DNA of 64,000 nucleotides from assembly GCA_035526335.1 (NCBI GenBank), contig DATLCN010000014.1:1-64000 (forward strand). The letters are read 5' to 3'. A model generated the notes under the pieces. That model was given only the letters and a program-made list of their open reading frames with translations. It did not search any database and was not told where the DNA came from. Source of the DNA: GCA-2861595 sp035526335 (lineage in GTDB: Bacteria; Actinomycetota; Acidimicrobiia; Acidimicrobiales; GCA-2861595). The translations under genes and the position numbers were made by a program. How positions within the stretch are numbered: position 1 is the stretch's first letter; each line of letters begins with the position of its first letter. Of this stretch, positions 1 to 7,361 are shown one piece after another.

Positions 1-128
1 GCCCGGGTGTTGACCGCATCCAGGCGGGCCATGAGCCGGTTCAGCTCCACGATGGTGGCGGGGTCACGAAGAGTCGTGGGATCGGTGCCGCACAGCTTGT
101 CGATCTGTTCCTTCAGGCCCTCCAACAC
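1..128 (-). CDS. N-terminal fragment of a DUF222/HNH-endonuclease-type protein
   Basis: The left edge of the window holds the first 42 codons of a minus-strand gene whose remainder lies outside. The peptide is predicted helical and ends in a segment like RLMARLDAVNTRA, which resembles the opening helix of actinobacterial DUF222 proteins that carry a C-terminal HNH nuclease domain. The nuclease part is not visible, so this is a family guess. The GTG at 128 is chosen because a TACGAT box lies 6 nt upstream, the leaderless pattern seen at many genes here, and because the nearest upstream ATG is followed at once by a stop. DUF222/HNH genes are often multicopy and mobile in actinobacteria. Confidence 0.5.
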   Translation of the reverse strand, partial: MLEGLKEQIDKLCGTDPTTLRDPATIVELNRLMARLDAVNTR

Positions 129-484
129 GACTACATCGTAGCTGGGGGGTGTGACACGAATGGCCGAGAAACCCTTGTGGGAAATGGATTTCTTGGAGAC
201 ACCCGACTCATGGCCCGGCCTCCCCGGCGAGCCTCTGCAATGGAGCGGATGCCGTGACGATCAGCGGGCGGGGAGCCACCGGCGGGGGTCGACAGGAGTG
301 CAGCCCCTGCGGACCTCGAGGTGCAGGTGGGGAGCGGTCCCCCAGCCACCACCCATGGTCGGGACCGATGCATGTACCTGTGAGGTGGCTTCTCCTGTCG
401 CAGGCGCTACTCCTGCCGGATTCCCAAAACAATCCTGGCCGGCAGGGAATGCGGGAAACGAAGGATCCGACAGGTTCGGCAGGA
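129..484. other. Intergenic stretch without a convincing gene
   Basis: Several open frames cross this stretch but none has a plausible start, known motif or neighbour overlap. Apart from the TACGAT box at 135-140 reading leftward, I see no terminator, RNA gene or repeat that I can support. Confidence 0.4.
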
Positions 485-817
485 TCAGTACAGATCCTCA
501 GGGTCCTCGCCACCGAAGATCACCCTCTCCAGCCGGCTTTCGGGAAGGAGCACGGCCGAGACCGCGAGGGTCCCGATGACGAGACCGCCCACAACGGCGA
601 TGATGAGCCGTCCACCGCCGCTGCGGTCGCACACCGACTCCTCGCGGCCGAACACGAAGCCACGGGTGGCTTTCTCCTTCGGCGCCGATCCCTTCAGCGG
701 GCCCTTGCAGTCGAGCCCGCCGGCCGCCTCGAACGGCTTGAGCCCCCATCCCAGGGTGAACAGCAGGGCGATGGCCACGGCCAGGATCAGTCCGGTCGTG
801 CGGTTCTTGTCGGTCAA
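485..817 (-). CDS. Hypothetical two-TM membrane protein
   Basis: This is a 110-residue protein of unknown function. It has a hydrophobic segment at about residues 8-24, a central soluble stretch with two cysteines (DCKGP and ESVCDR), and a second hydrophobic segment at about 70-90, followed by an acidic tail. The layout suggests a small membrane protein with an exported loop in which the cysteines could pair. A TTG start at 817 is preferred because a GGGGAG ribosome site lies about 8 nt upstream; longer readings from upstream starts add arginine-rich sequence without hydrophobic character. I do not recognise a family. Confidence 0.55.
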   Translation of the reverse strand: MTDKNRTTGLILAVAIALLFTLGWGLKPFEAAGGLDCKGPLKGSAPKEKATRGFVFGREESVCDRSGGGRLIIAVVGGLVIGTLAVSAVLLPESRLERVIFGGEDPEDLY

Positions 818-923
818 TGCACCACTCCCCTGCTTGGTCCGGCGGACATCGTGGCACGGCGCCGGTGCCGCCACCACCCCGGTGCCCGGCGATCGTGTCA
901 CAGGCAGCCTGCATACTCGGGTC

Positions 924-1067
924 ATGGAAGCGCAACTGGTCCTGTTGGAGGAAGATGATCTCGACTGGCGTCTGGACGAGCGCACCCGGGAGCGGGGGCG
1001 CCGGGGCGTGGCCGCCGCCCGGGAAGCCCTCGAGGCGGTGAGCCGTCAGGTCGCCTCGGCCGCCTGA
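924..1067 (+). CDS. Small helical hypothetical protein (47 aa)
   Basis: This is a 47-residue charged protein beginning MEAQLVLLEEDDLDW, with a likely amphipathic helix containing RLDERTRERGRRGVAAAREA. Small proteins of this style occur in actinobacterial genomes, but I assign no function. The ATG at 924 follows a CATACT box (912-917) by 6 nt, which supports a leaderless start. The gene sits between a divergent membrane protein and the thermonuclease gene. Confidence 0.5.
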   Translation: MEAQLVLLEEDDLDWRLDERTRERGRRGVAAAREALEAVSRQVASAA

Positions 1068-1123
1068 GCGGACATGGGGCTACTTTCACCGCTCTTGATG
1101 AACTTTCAGCCGGAATTGGCGCC

Positions 1124-1690
1124 GTGAAGCGATCTGACCGGCGACGCTCGCCCGTGCTCGTGCTGGTGGTGATGCTGCTGGCCGGCGCCGCGGCTGTAAC
1201 GGTGGTGATCGCGGTCTCGGGGACCACGCCGCCGCCTGAGCCCCGTGCCGGCGCCGCCGGCGGCGGCCTTCCCGCCGGCCTCGACGTCACCGTGGAGCGG
1301 GTGGTCGACGGCGACACCATCGTGGTGTCGGGTGGCGAGCGGGTCCGCCTCATCGGCGTGGACACCCCCGAGACCAAGGATCCCCGCCGGCCGGTGGGCT
1401 GCTTCGGCAAGCAGGCCAGCGACTTCACCGCCGCCCTCCTCCCCGCAGGCTCCCGGGTCCGCCTGGAGGGCGACGTGGAGCAGCGTGACCGGTATCAGCG
1501 GCTTCTGGCCTACGTCTACCGCCTGCCCGACGGGCTGTTCGTCAACGCCGAGCTGCTCCGCCGCGGGTTCGGTCAGGTGCTCACCATTCCACCCAACGTC
1601 GCCCACAGCGACGATTTCGTGGCCCTGGCGAGGGAGGCGCGGGAGGATGACCGCGGCCTCTGGGGTGCCTGTGGCGGTCAGTCACCGTGA
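1124..1690 (+). CDS. Membrane-anchored or secreted thermonuclease-like (SNase) protein
   Basis: This 188-residue protein has an N-terminal membrane segment (about 10-32), a Pro/Gly/Ala linker, then a staphylococcal-nuclease-like domain from about residue 53. The family signatures are present: VVDGDTIVV (60-68) for Ca2+ binding, VRLIGVDTPE (74-83) with the expected catalytic Arg and Glu, and RYQRLLAYVY (123-132) with the second catalytic Arg. Enzymes of this fold cleave DNA and RNA, here probably outside the cell. A GTG start at 1124 fits the signal sequence. The two cysteines (93 and 183) could form a disulfide. Confidence 0.85.
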   Translation: MKRSDRRRSPVLVLVVMLLAGAAAVTVVIAVSGTTPPPEPRAGAAGGGLPAGLDVTVERVVDGDTIVVSGGERVRLIGVDTPETKDPRRPVGCFGKQASDFTAALLPAGSRVRLEGDVEQRDRYQRLLAYVYRLPDGLFVNAELLRRGFGQVLTIPPNVAHSDDFVALAREAREDDRGLWGACGGQSP

Positions 1691-1710
1691 ACAGCCGCAG
1701 CTTCGGGCGC

Positions 1711-1716
1711 TACGGT
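1711..1716 (+). promoter_or_regulatory. Putative -10 box (TACGGT) of the ChbG-like gene
   Basis: TACGGT fits the actinobacterial TANNNT -10 pattern and ends 7 nt before the GTG at 1724, so the transcript would begin at or next to the start codon. No clear -35 element is visible. Confidence 0.45.
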
Positions 1717-1723
1717 CGGGCGC

Positions 1724-2566
1724 GTGGCCAGCGTCGCCGAGCGGCTGGGGTACCCCGCCGAGGCCAAGCTCCTCATCATCAACTGTGACGACCTCGGCTC
1801 GTGCCACGCGGCCAACGTCGGCGTCTACGAGGCACTGCGGGAAGGTGCGGCAACCAGCGCCAGCCTGATGGTCCCCTGCCCCTGGGCGCGGGAGGCGGCG
1901 GCCCGCTACCGGGGTGAGGACGTGGGCGTCCACCTCACCCTCAACTCCGAGTGGGAGGTCTACCGCTGGGGGCCCATCACCCACGCTCCCTCCCTTCTCG
2001 ACGGCGACGGCGGCTTCCCCCGCACCATCGAGGACGTGTGGGACCACGCCGACCTCGAGGAGGTGGCCAAGGAACTGCGGGCCCAGGTGGAGCGGGCCAT
2101 CCTTTGGGGCTTCGACGTCAGCCATCTCGACTCCCACATGGGCTGCCTGCACCGCCGGCCCGAGTTCTTCGACGTCTACCTGGCTCTGGCGGCCGAGTTC
2201 GCGCTCCCCATCAGGCTGTCCAGCTCATCCACCCAGCCCAACATCGGCTTTCCCTTCCGCGACCTCGCCGCCGAGGAGGGGGTGGTCTTCCCCGACCACC
2301 TGGTCCACGCCCGGGGCAAGGGGAGCCGCAAGTCTCTCGAGCGTGCGCTGTTCGAGCTGAAGCCGGGGGTGACGGAGTTCTTCGCCCATCCCGCGGTCGA
2401 CACCCCCGAGGTCCGTGCCCTCGCCCCCGACTGGGGCGCCCGGGTGGACGACCACGACCTGCTGGTCCACGACCACGGCCTCCAGGTGCTGGCCGAGCGG
2501 GCCGGCGCCATGCTCATCGGCTACCGGGAACTTCGCGAAGTCATGCGCCGCAACGGGACGCGGTAG
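1724..2566 (+). CDS. ChbG/YdjC-family carbohydrate deacetylase
   Basis: This 280-residue protein belongs to the YdjC/ChbG/HpnK deacetylases, metal-dependent enzymes that remove acetyl groups from N-acetylated sugars. Visible signatures are LLIINCDDLG (16-25, the catalytic/metal Asp pair), GVHLTLNSEW (68-77, a metal His) and SHLDSHMG (about 131-138, further metal ligands), with a late HPAVDTPE motif. There is no signal peptide, so it acts in the cytoplasm. The substrate cannot be told from sequence; chitooligosaccharides and lipid-linked sugars are known for relatives. The GTG start is supported by the -10 box 7 nt upstream. Confidence 0.82.
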   Translation: MASVAERLGYPAEAKLLIINCDDLGSCHAANVGVYEALREGAATSASLMVPCPWAREAAARYRGEDVGVHLTLNSEWEVYRWGPITHAPSLLDGDGGFPRTIEDVWDHADLEEVAKELRAQVERAILWGFDVSHLDSHMGCLHRRPEFFDVYLALAAEFALPIRLSSSSTQPNIGFPFRDLAAEEGVVFPDHLVHARGKGSRKSLERALFELKPGVTEFFAHPAVDTPEVRALAPDWGARVDDHDLLVHDHGLQVLAERAGAMLIGYRELREVMRRNGTR

Positions 2567-2656
2567 TGCCGGCCTGGCGCTTTTACATCCCCGGCGGTCA
2601 CCGCCGACGTAGAACCACCGAGACCTCTGTCTCGACAACCCCACAAGGAGAACACC

Positions 2657-2821
2657 ATGAACCTCGGAGCGCCCGAACTTCTGATCATCCTCGCCGTCGT
2701 GCTGCTGCTGTTCGGCTCCACCCGCCTGCCGAACCTGGCCCGCTCCCTGGGCCAGGCGTCGAAGGAGTTCAAGGCCGGGGTCCACGACACCGCCGTCGTC
2801 GAGCCGGCGGAGAAGCCATGA
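2657..2821 (+). CDS. tatA: Sec-independent translocase subunit TatA/TatE
   Basis: This 54-residue protein has the TatA layout: a short N-terminus, one membrane helix (about residues 7-20), the hinge FGSTRLPNLARSLGQ and an amphipathic helix ending in KEFKAG. TatA forms the pore of the twin-arginine pathway that exports folded proteins. AAGGAG lies at 2645-2650, a good ribosome site for the ATG at 2657. Its stop overlaps the start of the downstream cupredoxin gene (ATGA), so the two are co-translated. No tatB or tatC is present in the window. It is shorter than many TatA proteins but complete in core features. Confidence 0.88.
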   Translation: MNLGAPELLIILAVVLLLFGSTRLPNLARSLGQASKEFKAGVHDTAVVEPAEKP

Positions 2822-3240
2822 AGGGCCTGGCCGCCGGCGTTCTCTCCGCCGTCCTCGTCCTCGGGGCCTGCGGGAGCGACAGCGACGACGAAACCGCCAC
2901 CGACACCGGCGACAACACCTCCACCACGGCCGTGGCCGACTCGAAGGACGTGGACATGACGACGGCACCGGGCGGCGGCGCCGGCGCCGCCGCCAGCCAC
3001 GCCGTCACCATCAAGGACTTCAAGTTCGTTCCCGACCAGCTCACCGCCAAGGTGGGCGACAAGATCACGGTGACCAACAACGACAGCGTCATCCACACGA
3101 TGACGGCCAAGGACAAGTCCTTCGACACCGACAACCTCGATGCCGGGGCCCACGGCACCATCACCCTCTCCAAAGCCGGCACCATCGAGTTCAAGTGCAA
3201 CATCCACGACTACATGACCGGCACCATCGAGGTGACGTAG
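2818..3240 (+). CDS. Cupredoxin (plastocyanin-like) lipoprotein
   Basis: This 140-residue lipoprotein has a signal peptide with lipobox LGAC (Cys18), an acidic Ser/Thr linker, and a cupredoxin domain from about residue 60. The type-1 copper ligands are all visible: His93 in VIHTM, then Cys127, His130 and Met133 in the CNIHDYM segment. Such proteins carry single electrons or bind copper at the outer membrane face. It overlaps tatA by 4 nt, which suggests coupled expression, although its own signal looks Sec-lipoprotein type without a twin-arginine motif. Confidence 0.87.
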   Translation: MKGLAAGVLSAVLVLGACGSDSDDETATDTGDNTSTTAVADSKDVDMTTAPGGGAGAAASHAVTIKDFKFVPDQLTAKVGDKITVTNNDSVIHTMTAKDKSFDTDNLDAGAHGTITLSKAGTIEFKCNIHDYMTGTIEVT

Positions 3241-3262
3241 CGGGCGGCCAGCGGGAGGCGCC

Positions 3263-4042
3263 TCAGGCGGAGCGGGGCTTGGCCGCCGGGACCCAGCCCA
3301 GCACCACCGGTGGCCTGTCGGTGGTGGAGACCCCGCCGGCCCGCTCGTCGGTGACGGCCAGGGCCCGCACGTCGGCCGCCGCCTTGAAGGCGGTCACGGA
3401 CGGCCGGCGCCCGAGGATGCCGAGGGAGATGCGGTCCTCGCCGACGATGGCCCACAGCTGATAGGTGCGGTCGGCCGGCAGCGTCGGCAGGTTGGACTGC
3501 AGCAGATAGCCGGTGCCGTCCGCGAGCAGCACCGCCTCACCGAGCAGCTTTTCGTCCAGCGCCTTGAGCTGGACCCGCCTGGCGCCGGTGTCGACGAGAG
3601 CGGCCATGGCCGTGGACTCCAGGGTCCGGGCGTCCACGGCGGCGGTGAGGGTACGGAGCCGGCGATCCTGGTCGATCAGCTTCACGCCGAGAACGCCGAT
3701 GATCGAGGTGGCGGCGGCGGCCACCGACGCCGCGGCGATGGCCCAACGATGAGGGCTCACGGCCGGACGCCGGGGAGTCATGGCAACCACACGGGCCATG
3801 TCCAGCTGGGGTGGGGCCTCCTCGAGGCTGCCGGCGATCCTCTCCCACACCCCCTCGGGGGCGACGGAACCCACATGGGCGAGCGACGCCGCCACCTCCC
3901 GGTGGGTGAGGACCTCGTCGTGGCAGCGCGGGCACTCCCTCAGGTGGATCTCGATGGCCTCGGCCTCGCCGGCGTCGACGGCGTCGAGGGCGTAGGCCCC
4001 GAGCAGCTCCTCGAGCTCGTGGTGGGTCAGCTCTGTGGCCAT
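3263..4042 (-). CDS. RskA-like membrane anti-sigma factor
   Basis: This 259-residue protein has an N-terminal zinc-binding anti-sigma domain with the HxxxCxxC motif (His33, Cys37, Cys40), one membrane helix at about 99-120, and a C-terminal RskA-type extracytoplasmic domain containing YQLWAI. It should hold the cognate ECF sigma factor inactive at the membrane until a signal triggers release, by proteolysis or redox change in relatives. Its start lies inside the end of the sigma gene (16-nt overlap), the usual arrangement for a sigma/anti-sigma pair. Confidence 0.87.
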   Translation of the reverse strand: MATELTHHELEELLGAYALDAVDAGEAEAIEIHLRECPRCHDEVLTHREVAASLAHVGSVAPEGVWERIAGSLEEAPPQLDMARVVAMTPRRPAVSPHRWAIAAASVAAAATSIIGVLGVKLIDQDRRLRTLTAAVDARTLESTAMAALVDTGARRVQLKALDEKLLGEAVLLADGTGYLLQSNLPTLPADRTYQLWAIVGEDRISLGILGRRPSVTAFKAAADVRALAVTDERAGGVSTTDRPPVVLGWVPAAKPRSA

Positions 4043-4659
4043 GCCAGGTCCAGATCGGCTGCGGTGAGCAGTGACCTCAGGCGCTTGAGGCCGGCGCGGA
4101 TCCTGCTCTTGATCGTGCCCTCCGGCTGCCCGAGCATCGTCGCCACCTCCCGGTAAGTGTGGCCACCGAAGTAGGCCAGTTCAATGGCCCGGCGCTCGTC
4201 GTTCGGCAGGACGGCGACGGCCTCCTTGACCCGGCTGGCGAGAGTGAGGTCCCAGACCTCGCGCTCGAGGTCGTAGCCGCCTTCGGCGGTCTGGCGCGCC
4301 TCGCGCTCCTCGCGCCGGCGCCGGGACCCCTCGGAACGGAGCAGGTCGACGGCACGACCATGGGTCTGAGCCAGCAGGTAGGAGCGAAGCGAGCCGCGCT
4401 CGGCGTCGAACTTCTCGGGCTGGTTCCATAGCCGCAGGAACACCTCCTGGAGAACCTCCTCGGCCGACACCAGGTCCGACAGCACCCGCCGAGCCAGGGA
4501 GAAGACGGCGCCGGCATGGCGGCGGTAGGCCTCGGCCAGCGCGTCCTCATGCCACCTTCCGATGGCCACGACCAGAGCCTGGTCGCTCACGTCCTTCAAG
4601 GAGTCGACCGGCACCGGAGGTTTTTCGGCGCCACTGGGTGGTTTGGATGACGGGCCCAT
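4027..4659 (-). CDS. ECF-family RNA polymerase sigma factor (SigK-like)
   Basis: This 210-residue sigma-70 family protein shows region 2 (about 30-100, with AEEVLQEVFLRLW) and region 4 (about 140-190, ending in a helix-turn-helix YREVATMLGQPEGTIKSRIR). There is no region 3, as in extracytoplasmic-function factors. It would direct polymerase to a small regulon under control of the overlapping anti-sigma gene. The ATG at 4659 is the first in-frame start giving a family-typical length; upstream frame sequence is antisense to the lipoprotein gene end. Pairing with an RskA-type partner points to the SigK-like group. Confidence 0.87.
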   Translation of the reverse strand: MGPSSKPPSGAEKPPVPVDSLKDVSDQALVVAIGRWHEDALAEAYRRHAGAVFSLARRVLSDLVSAEEVLQEVFLRLWNQPEKFDAERGSLRSYLLAQTHGRAVDLLRSEGSRRRREEREARQTAEGGYDLEREVWDLTLASRVKEAVAVLPNDERRAIELAYFGGHTYREVATMLGQPEGTIKSRIRAGLKRLRSLLTAADLDLAWPQS

Positions 4660-4685
4660 GCGGAGGCGCTGAAGCCGGGCGGGCC

Positions 4686-5906
4686 TCAGCTGAACCTGGT
4701 GTCGAACTGCTCGGCGATGGCCTGCGCAAGGATCTCGGCCAGCAACGGGGTCGTCCGAGCCGCCTCGTGGAGTCGCTCGAACTCCGCCGGGTCGCCCGCG
4801 GCTTGAGCGGCGACCACCGCCTGGAGGGCGTCGACGTAACCCTCGAAGTCGGCGGCCACCGCCTTGCGCGGAAGGCGCTGGTTGAGCTTCTCGAGCAGCA
4901 CCCCGAGGCTGGTCCGGAAGCCGGCCAGATCGGCCGTGGCCTTCTGGACGGCGCCGGCATCCTTGGCCGCGGCGGCCTCGGCGTAGTCCACCAACGCCAC
5001 GACGTGGCTCCGCCACACCCGCAGGAACCGCTGGCCTTGGCGGTCGCCGTAGAGGGATCCGAACAGGTGGGCCAGGCCCTCGGAGTTCTCGTCGAGGGTC
5101 TCCCGCAGCTTCCTGGCGTCACCGCCGGCCACCACGGTGCGGGTGGTGGTGCCGAGCAGGTACACGTTCTCCTGGAGGGCGGCGGTGAGGGTGGCCAGCA
5201 GGGTGGCGCCCTCTCCGTCGGCGCTCCCCTGGATGGCCTTTGCCTTCTGCTTGACGATGCCGGCGGCGAACACGGCGCTGGTGCGGGGCATCACCGCGGC
5301 TGCCTCCTTGAGCTTGCCCAGGGCCAGCGGGTCCTTCTTCGACTGCGCGGTGACCACGCCGATGAGCGAGTTGACGTGGCTGCCGGCGTCGGTGGCGATC
5401 TGGTCCCGGGGAAGCTGCGGGTTCGCCTCGTTGAGGAGGGCGGCGAACTGGGTCTTGAACGACTCCAGGTCGGTCTTGGCCTTGGCCGCTCCAGCCTGGT
5501 CGCCCACCGCGGTCGCCTGGGCGAACTGCACGATCAGGGCCGACTTCTGACGCCACAGGTCGACCAGCCGCTGGGCAACGGCGTCGTCGTAGACCTCGCT
5601 GAACGTCTGGCCCACAGCTACCGTGTTGGCCTCCAGCACGGCGGCGACGGGTGCAGGGTCCTTCCCCTGCAGCACCAGATCGGTGACGGTGCCGGACAAA
5701 AAGACGTTCTCCTGGAGAAGACCGGTGAGTTGGGCCCTCAGGCCGGCCGCAGGCGAGCGGACCCCGCCCACCTCGACCTCAACCTTGGATCCCTTTACCG
5801 CCTCCCCGGCCGGCGAGGCCTTCTCGTCGTCGCTCCCCCCGCAGGCGCCCGCGAACAGGACGACGAGGAGAGCGGCGGAGACCCTGCGTCGGGCGATGGC
5901 GCTCAT
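4686..5906 (-). CDS. Lipoprotein with two tandem helical domains
   Basis: This 406-residue lipoprotein has a signal peptide with lipobox FAGAC (Cys22). Two homologous all-helical units follow, about residues 55-220 and 238-395. Each has a QENV(F/Y)L.GT start, a YDD/YGD segment, an LWR/VWR helix, a long Ala/Lys-rich helix and an LPR motif. I do not know the family with certainty; the layout is reminiscent of helical repeat proteins found in Bacillota with an acidic/His pattern, but that link is weak. It lies directly upstream of the ECF sigma gene on the same strand and may be co-transcribed or be its target. Confidence 0.72.
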   Translation of the reverse strand: MSAIARRRVSAALLVVLFAGACGGSDDEKASPAGEAVKGSKVEVEVGGVRSPAAGLRAQLTGLLQENVFLSGTVTDLVLQGKDPAPVAAVLEANTVAVGQTFSEVYDDAVAQRLVDLWRQKSALIVQFAQATAVGDQAGAAKAKTDLESFKTQFAALLNEANPQLPRDQIATDAGSHVNSLIGVVTAQSKKDPLALGKLKEAAAVMPRTSAVFAAGIVKQKAKAIQGSADGEGATLLATLTAALQENVYLLGTTTRTVVAGGDARKLRETLDENSEGLAHLFGSLYGDRQGQRFLRVWRSHVVALVDYAEAAAAKDAGAVQKATADLAGFRTSLGVLLEKLNQRLPRKAVAADFEGYVDALQAVVAAQAAGDPAEFERLHEAARTTPLLAEILAQAIAEQFDTRFS

Positions 5907-5915
5907 TCGAAGGCC

Positions 5916-6302
5916 CTAGTACTCGGTTATCTCGCGGATCTGTTCCTGGAGCGCCTTGTACTCCGGGGAGTTGGTGAGCGGCAGCAGGGACATCAGCTTG
6001 GCCATGTTGCCCGTCACCTTGACCCGCCCCTGCATGAAGGCGGCGGTGGCGTCAAGCTCGCCCTTCTGGATGCTGGCTGCGTCCTCGTAGCTCTGCGTGA
6101 GGGTGATCTCCGGCTCGTCCATCTCGCCCAGCTTGGACTCGAGCAGCTTGCCTTCCTCGAGCAGCCAGTAGTACTTCACGTCCCCGTCGGGACCATCGAG
6201 CACCACGTACTGCATGCGAGCGGATGCGCCCGGCCTCTCGGGCTGGCTCTCGGCCATCTTCACGGTGGCGTCATGCCATTCCTGGCTCAGGAACTTGGGC
6301 AT
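5916..6302 (-). CDS. SCP2 sterol-carrier domain protein
   Basis: This 128-residue protein resembles stand-alone SCP2 sterol-transfer domains. The C-terminal half has the family pattern of a short AFMQGRVKVTGNMAKLMSLLP segment that forms the lipid tunnel wall. Such proteins bind fatty acyl or other hydrophobic ligands in the cytoplasm; the ligand here is unknown. The ATG at 6302 follows a GAGAGGA ribosome site. A TAGATT element near 6340 could be its promoter, just after the mca stop codon. Confidence 0.8.
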   Translation of the reverse strand: MPKFLSQEWHDATVKMAESQPERPGASARMQYVVLDGPDGDVKYYWLLEEGKLLESKLGEMDEPEITLTQSYEDAASIQKGELDATAAFMQGRVKVTGNMAKLMSLLPLTNSPEYKALQEQIREITEY

Positions 6303-6341
6303 CGGGGTCCTCTCTCGGTGTCTGCTCGGGAGCGGATGAAT

Positions 6342-7211
6342 CTAGCCAACGGCGCCGTGGCGGACGCCGGCGAAGAGATCGTCCTCCGGCAACTCGGTCC
6401 CCACCAGGCTCCGCGCCAGTTCGTACTCGTCGTAGGGGTGGATCTCCCGGGCGACCTCGGGAGGCAGCCCGAACCAGAACGGTGAATCAGGGTCGATCTG
6501 GGTGGCATGGGCCAGCAGGGCGTCCCGGCGCACGTCGGCATGGCCGGAGATGTCGACGCGGGTGGTGATCCGGTCGTCCCGGGACGGCCTCTCGAACCAC
6601 TTCTCGTCGAAGGGCGACTCCAGGCCGAGCTCCTGGAACTTGGCGTGCATGGCCACCATCCGTGCCCGCGACCAGACCGTGTAATACATCTTCAGCGGTT
6701 GCCAGGGCGGGCCCAGGTCTGGATAGGCGCCGGCGTCGCCGGCACGGTCGAAGGCCACCACCGAGATCTCGTTGACCCTGAGGTGATCCGGGTGGCGGTA
6801 GCCGAGCTGCTCGTCCTCATAGGTGAGCAGGACCTGGGGACGGAACTGGCGGATGTGGCGCACGAGACGGCCCACCGCCTCGTCGAGATCGGCGTTGGCG
6901 AAGCAGTCCGGGTGCTTGTTGGCGTCGCTGTCGGGCATGCCGGAATCGCGGTAGCCGAGCAGGATCACCTCGTCGTAGCCGATGACCTCGGCGGCGCGAG
7001 CCAGCTCGTCCATCCGGAACCGGTGGAGGTTCTCCCGCACCTCCGCCCGGTCCATGGCCGGGTTGAGGATGTCGCCCTCCTCGCCTCCCGTGCAGCAGAC
7101 GAGCACGGTGTGAGCGCCTTCGGCGTGGTACCGGGCGACGGTGCCGGCCCCCTTCGACGACTCGTCGTCGGGATGGGCGTGGACACTCAGGAGTCGGAGC
7201 TGCTCAGGCAC
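6342..7211 (-). CDS. mca: Mycothiol S-conjugate amidase (PIG-L deacetylase family)
   Basis: This 289-residue enzyme has the zinc motif AHPDDE (12-17) near the N-terminus and the downstream YRHPDH that gives the third metal His. Length and C-terminal region (DSPFWFGLPPEV and similar) match Mca, which cleaves mycothiol-toxin adducts to a mercapturic acid and GlcN-inositol, rather than the closely related MshB deacetylase. It implies that the organism makes mycothiol, an actinobacterial thiol. The GTG start is supported by a TAGCGT box 6 nt upstream. Confidence 0.85.
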   Translation of the reverse strand: MPEQLRLLSVHAHPDDESSKGAGTVARYHAEGAHTVLVCCTGGEEGDILNPAMDRAEVRENLHRFRMDELARAAEVIGYDEVILLGYRDSGMPDSDANKHPDCFANADLDEAVGRLVRHIRQFRPQVLLTYEDEQLGYRHPDHLRVNEISVVAFDRAGDAGAYPDLGPPWQPLKMYYTVWSRARMVAMHAKFQELGLESPFDEKWFERPSRDDRITTRVDISGHADVRRDALLAHATQIDPDSPFWFGLPPEVAREIHPYDEYELARSLVGTELPEDDLFAGVRHGAVG

Positions 7212-7217
7212 CCGCCC

Positions 7218-7223
7218 ACGCTA
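7218..7223 (-). promoter_or_regulatory. Putative -10 box (TAGCGT) of mca
   Basis: On the minus strand TAGCGT ends 6 nt before the GTG at 7211, which predicts a leaderless mca transcript. Confidence 0.5.
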
Positions 7224-7361
7224 TGCCCTCGATGCGGCGCCGGCGGACGGGCTGTCCGCTGCCACGAACGCCGTCGAAAGTGGGCGGGCTACGACGGGTC
7301 GTGGTCGTGGGCTCGTATCGACCTACCCGCCGGCAAAGCCGGATCGGGGGGCTCGCAGGCC

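Noticed and set aside
151..958. Overlapping plus-strand frames at the left end
   Set aside because: No ribosome site, -10 box or motif; composition is Arg/Pro/Gly-rich as expected of non-coding GC-rich sequence, and they overlap the better-supported minus-strand gene at 485-817.
4638..6485. Open frame of 615 codons on the plus strand
   Set aside because: Antisense to the duplicated lipoprotein and SCP2 genes, both of which have recognisable signal or family features.
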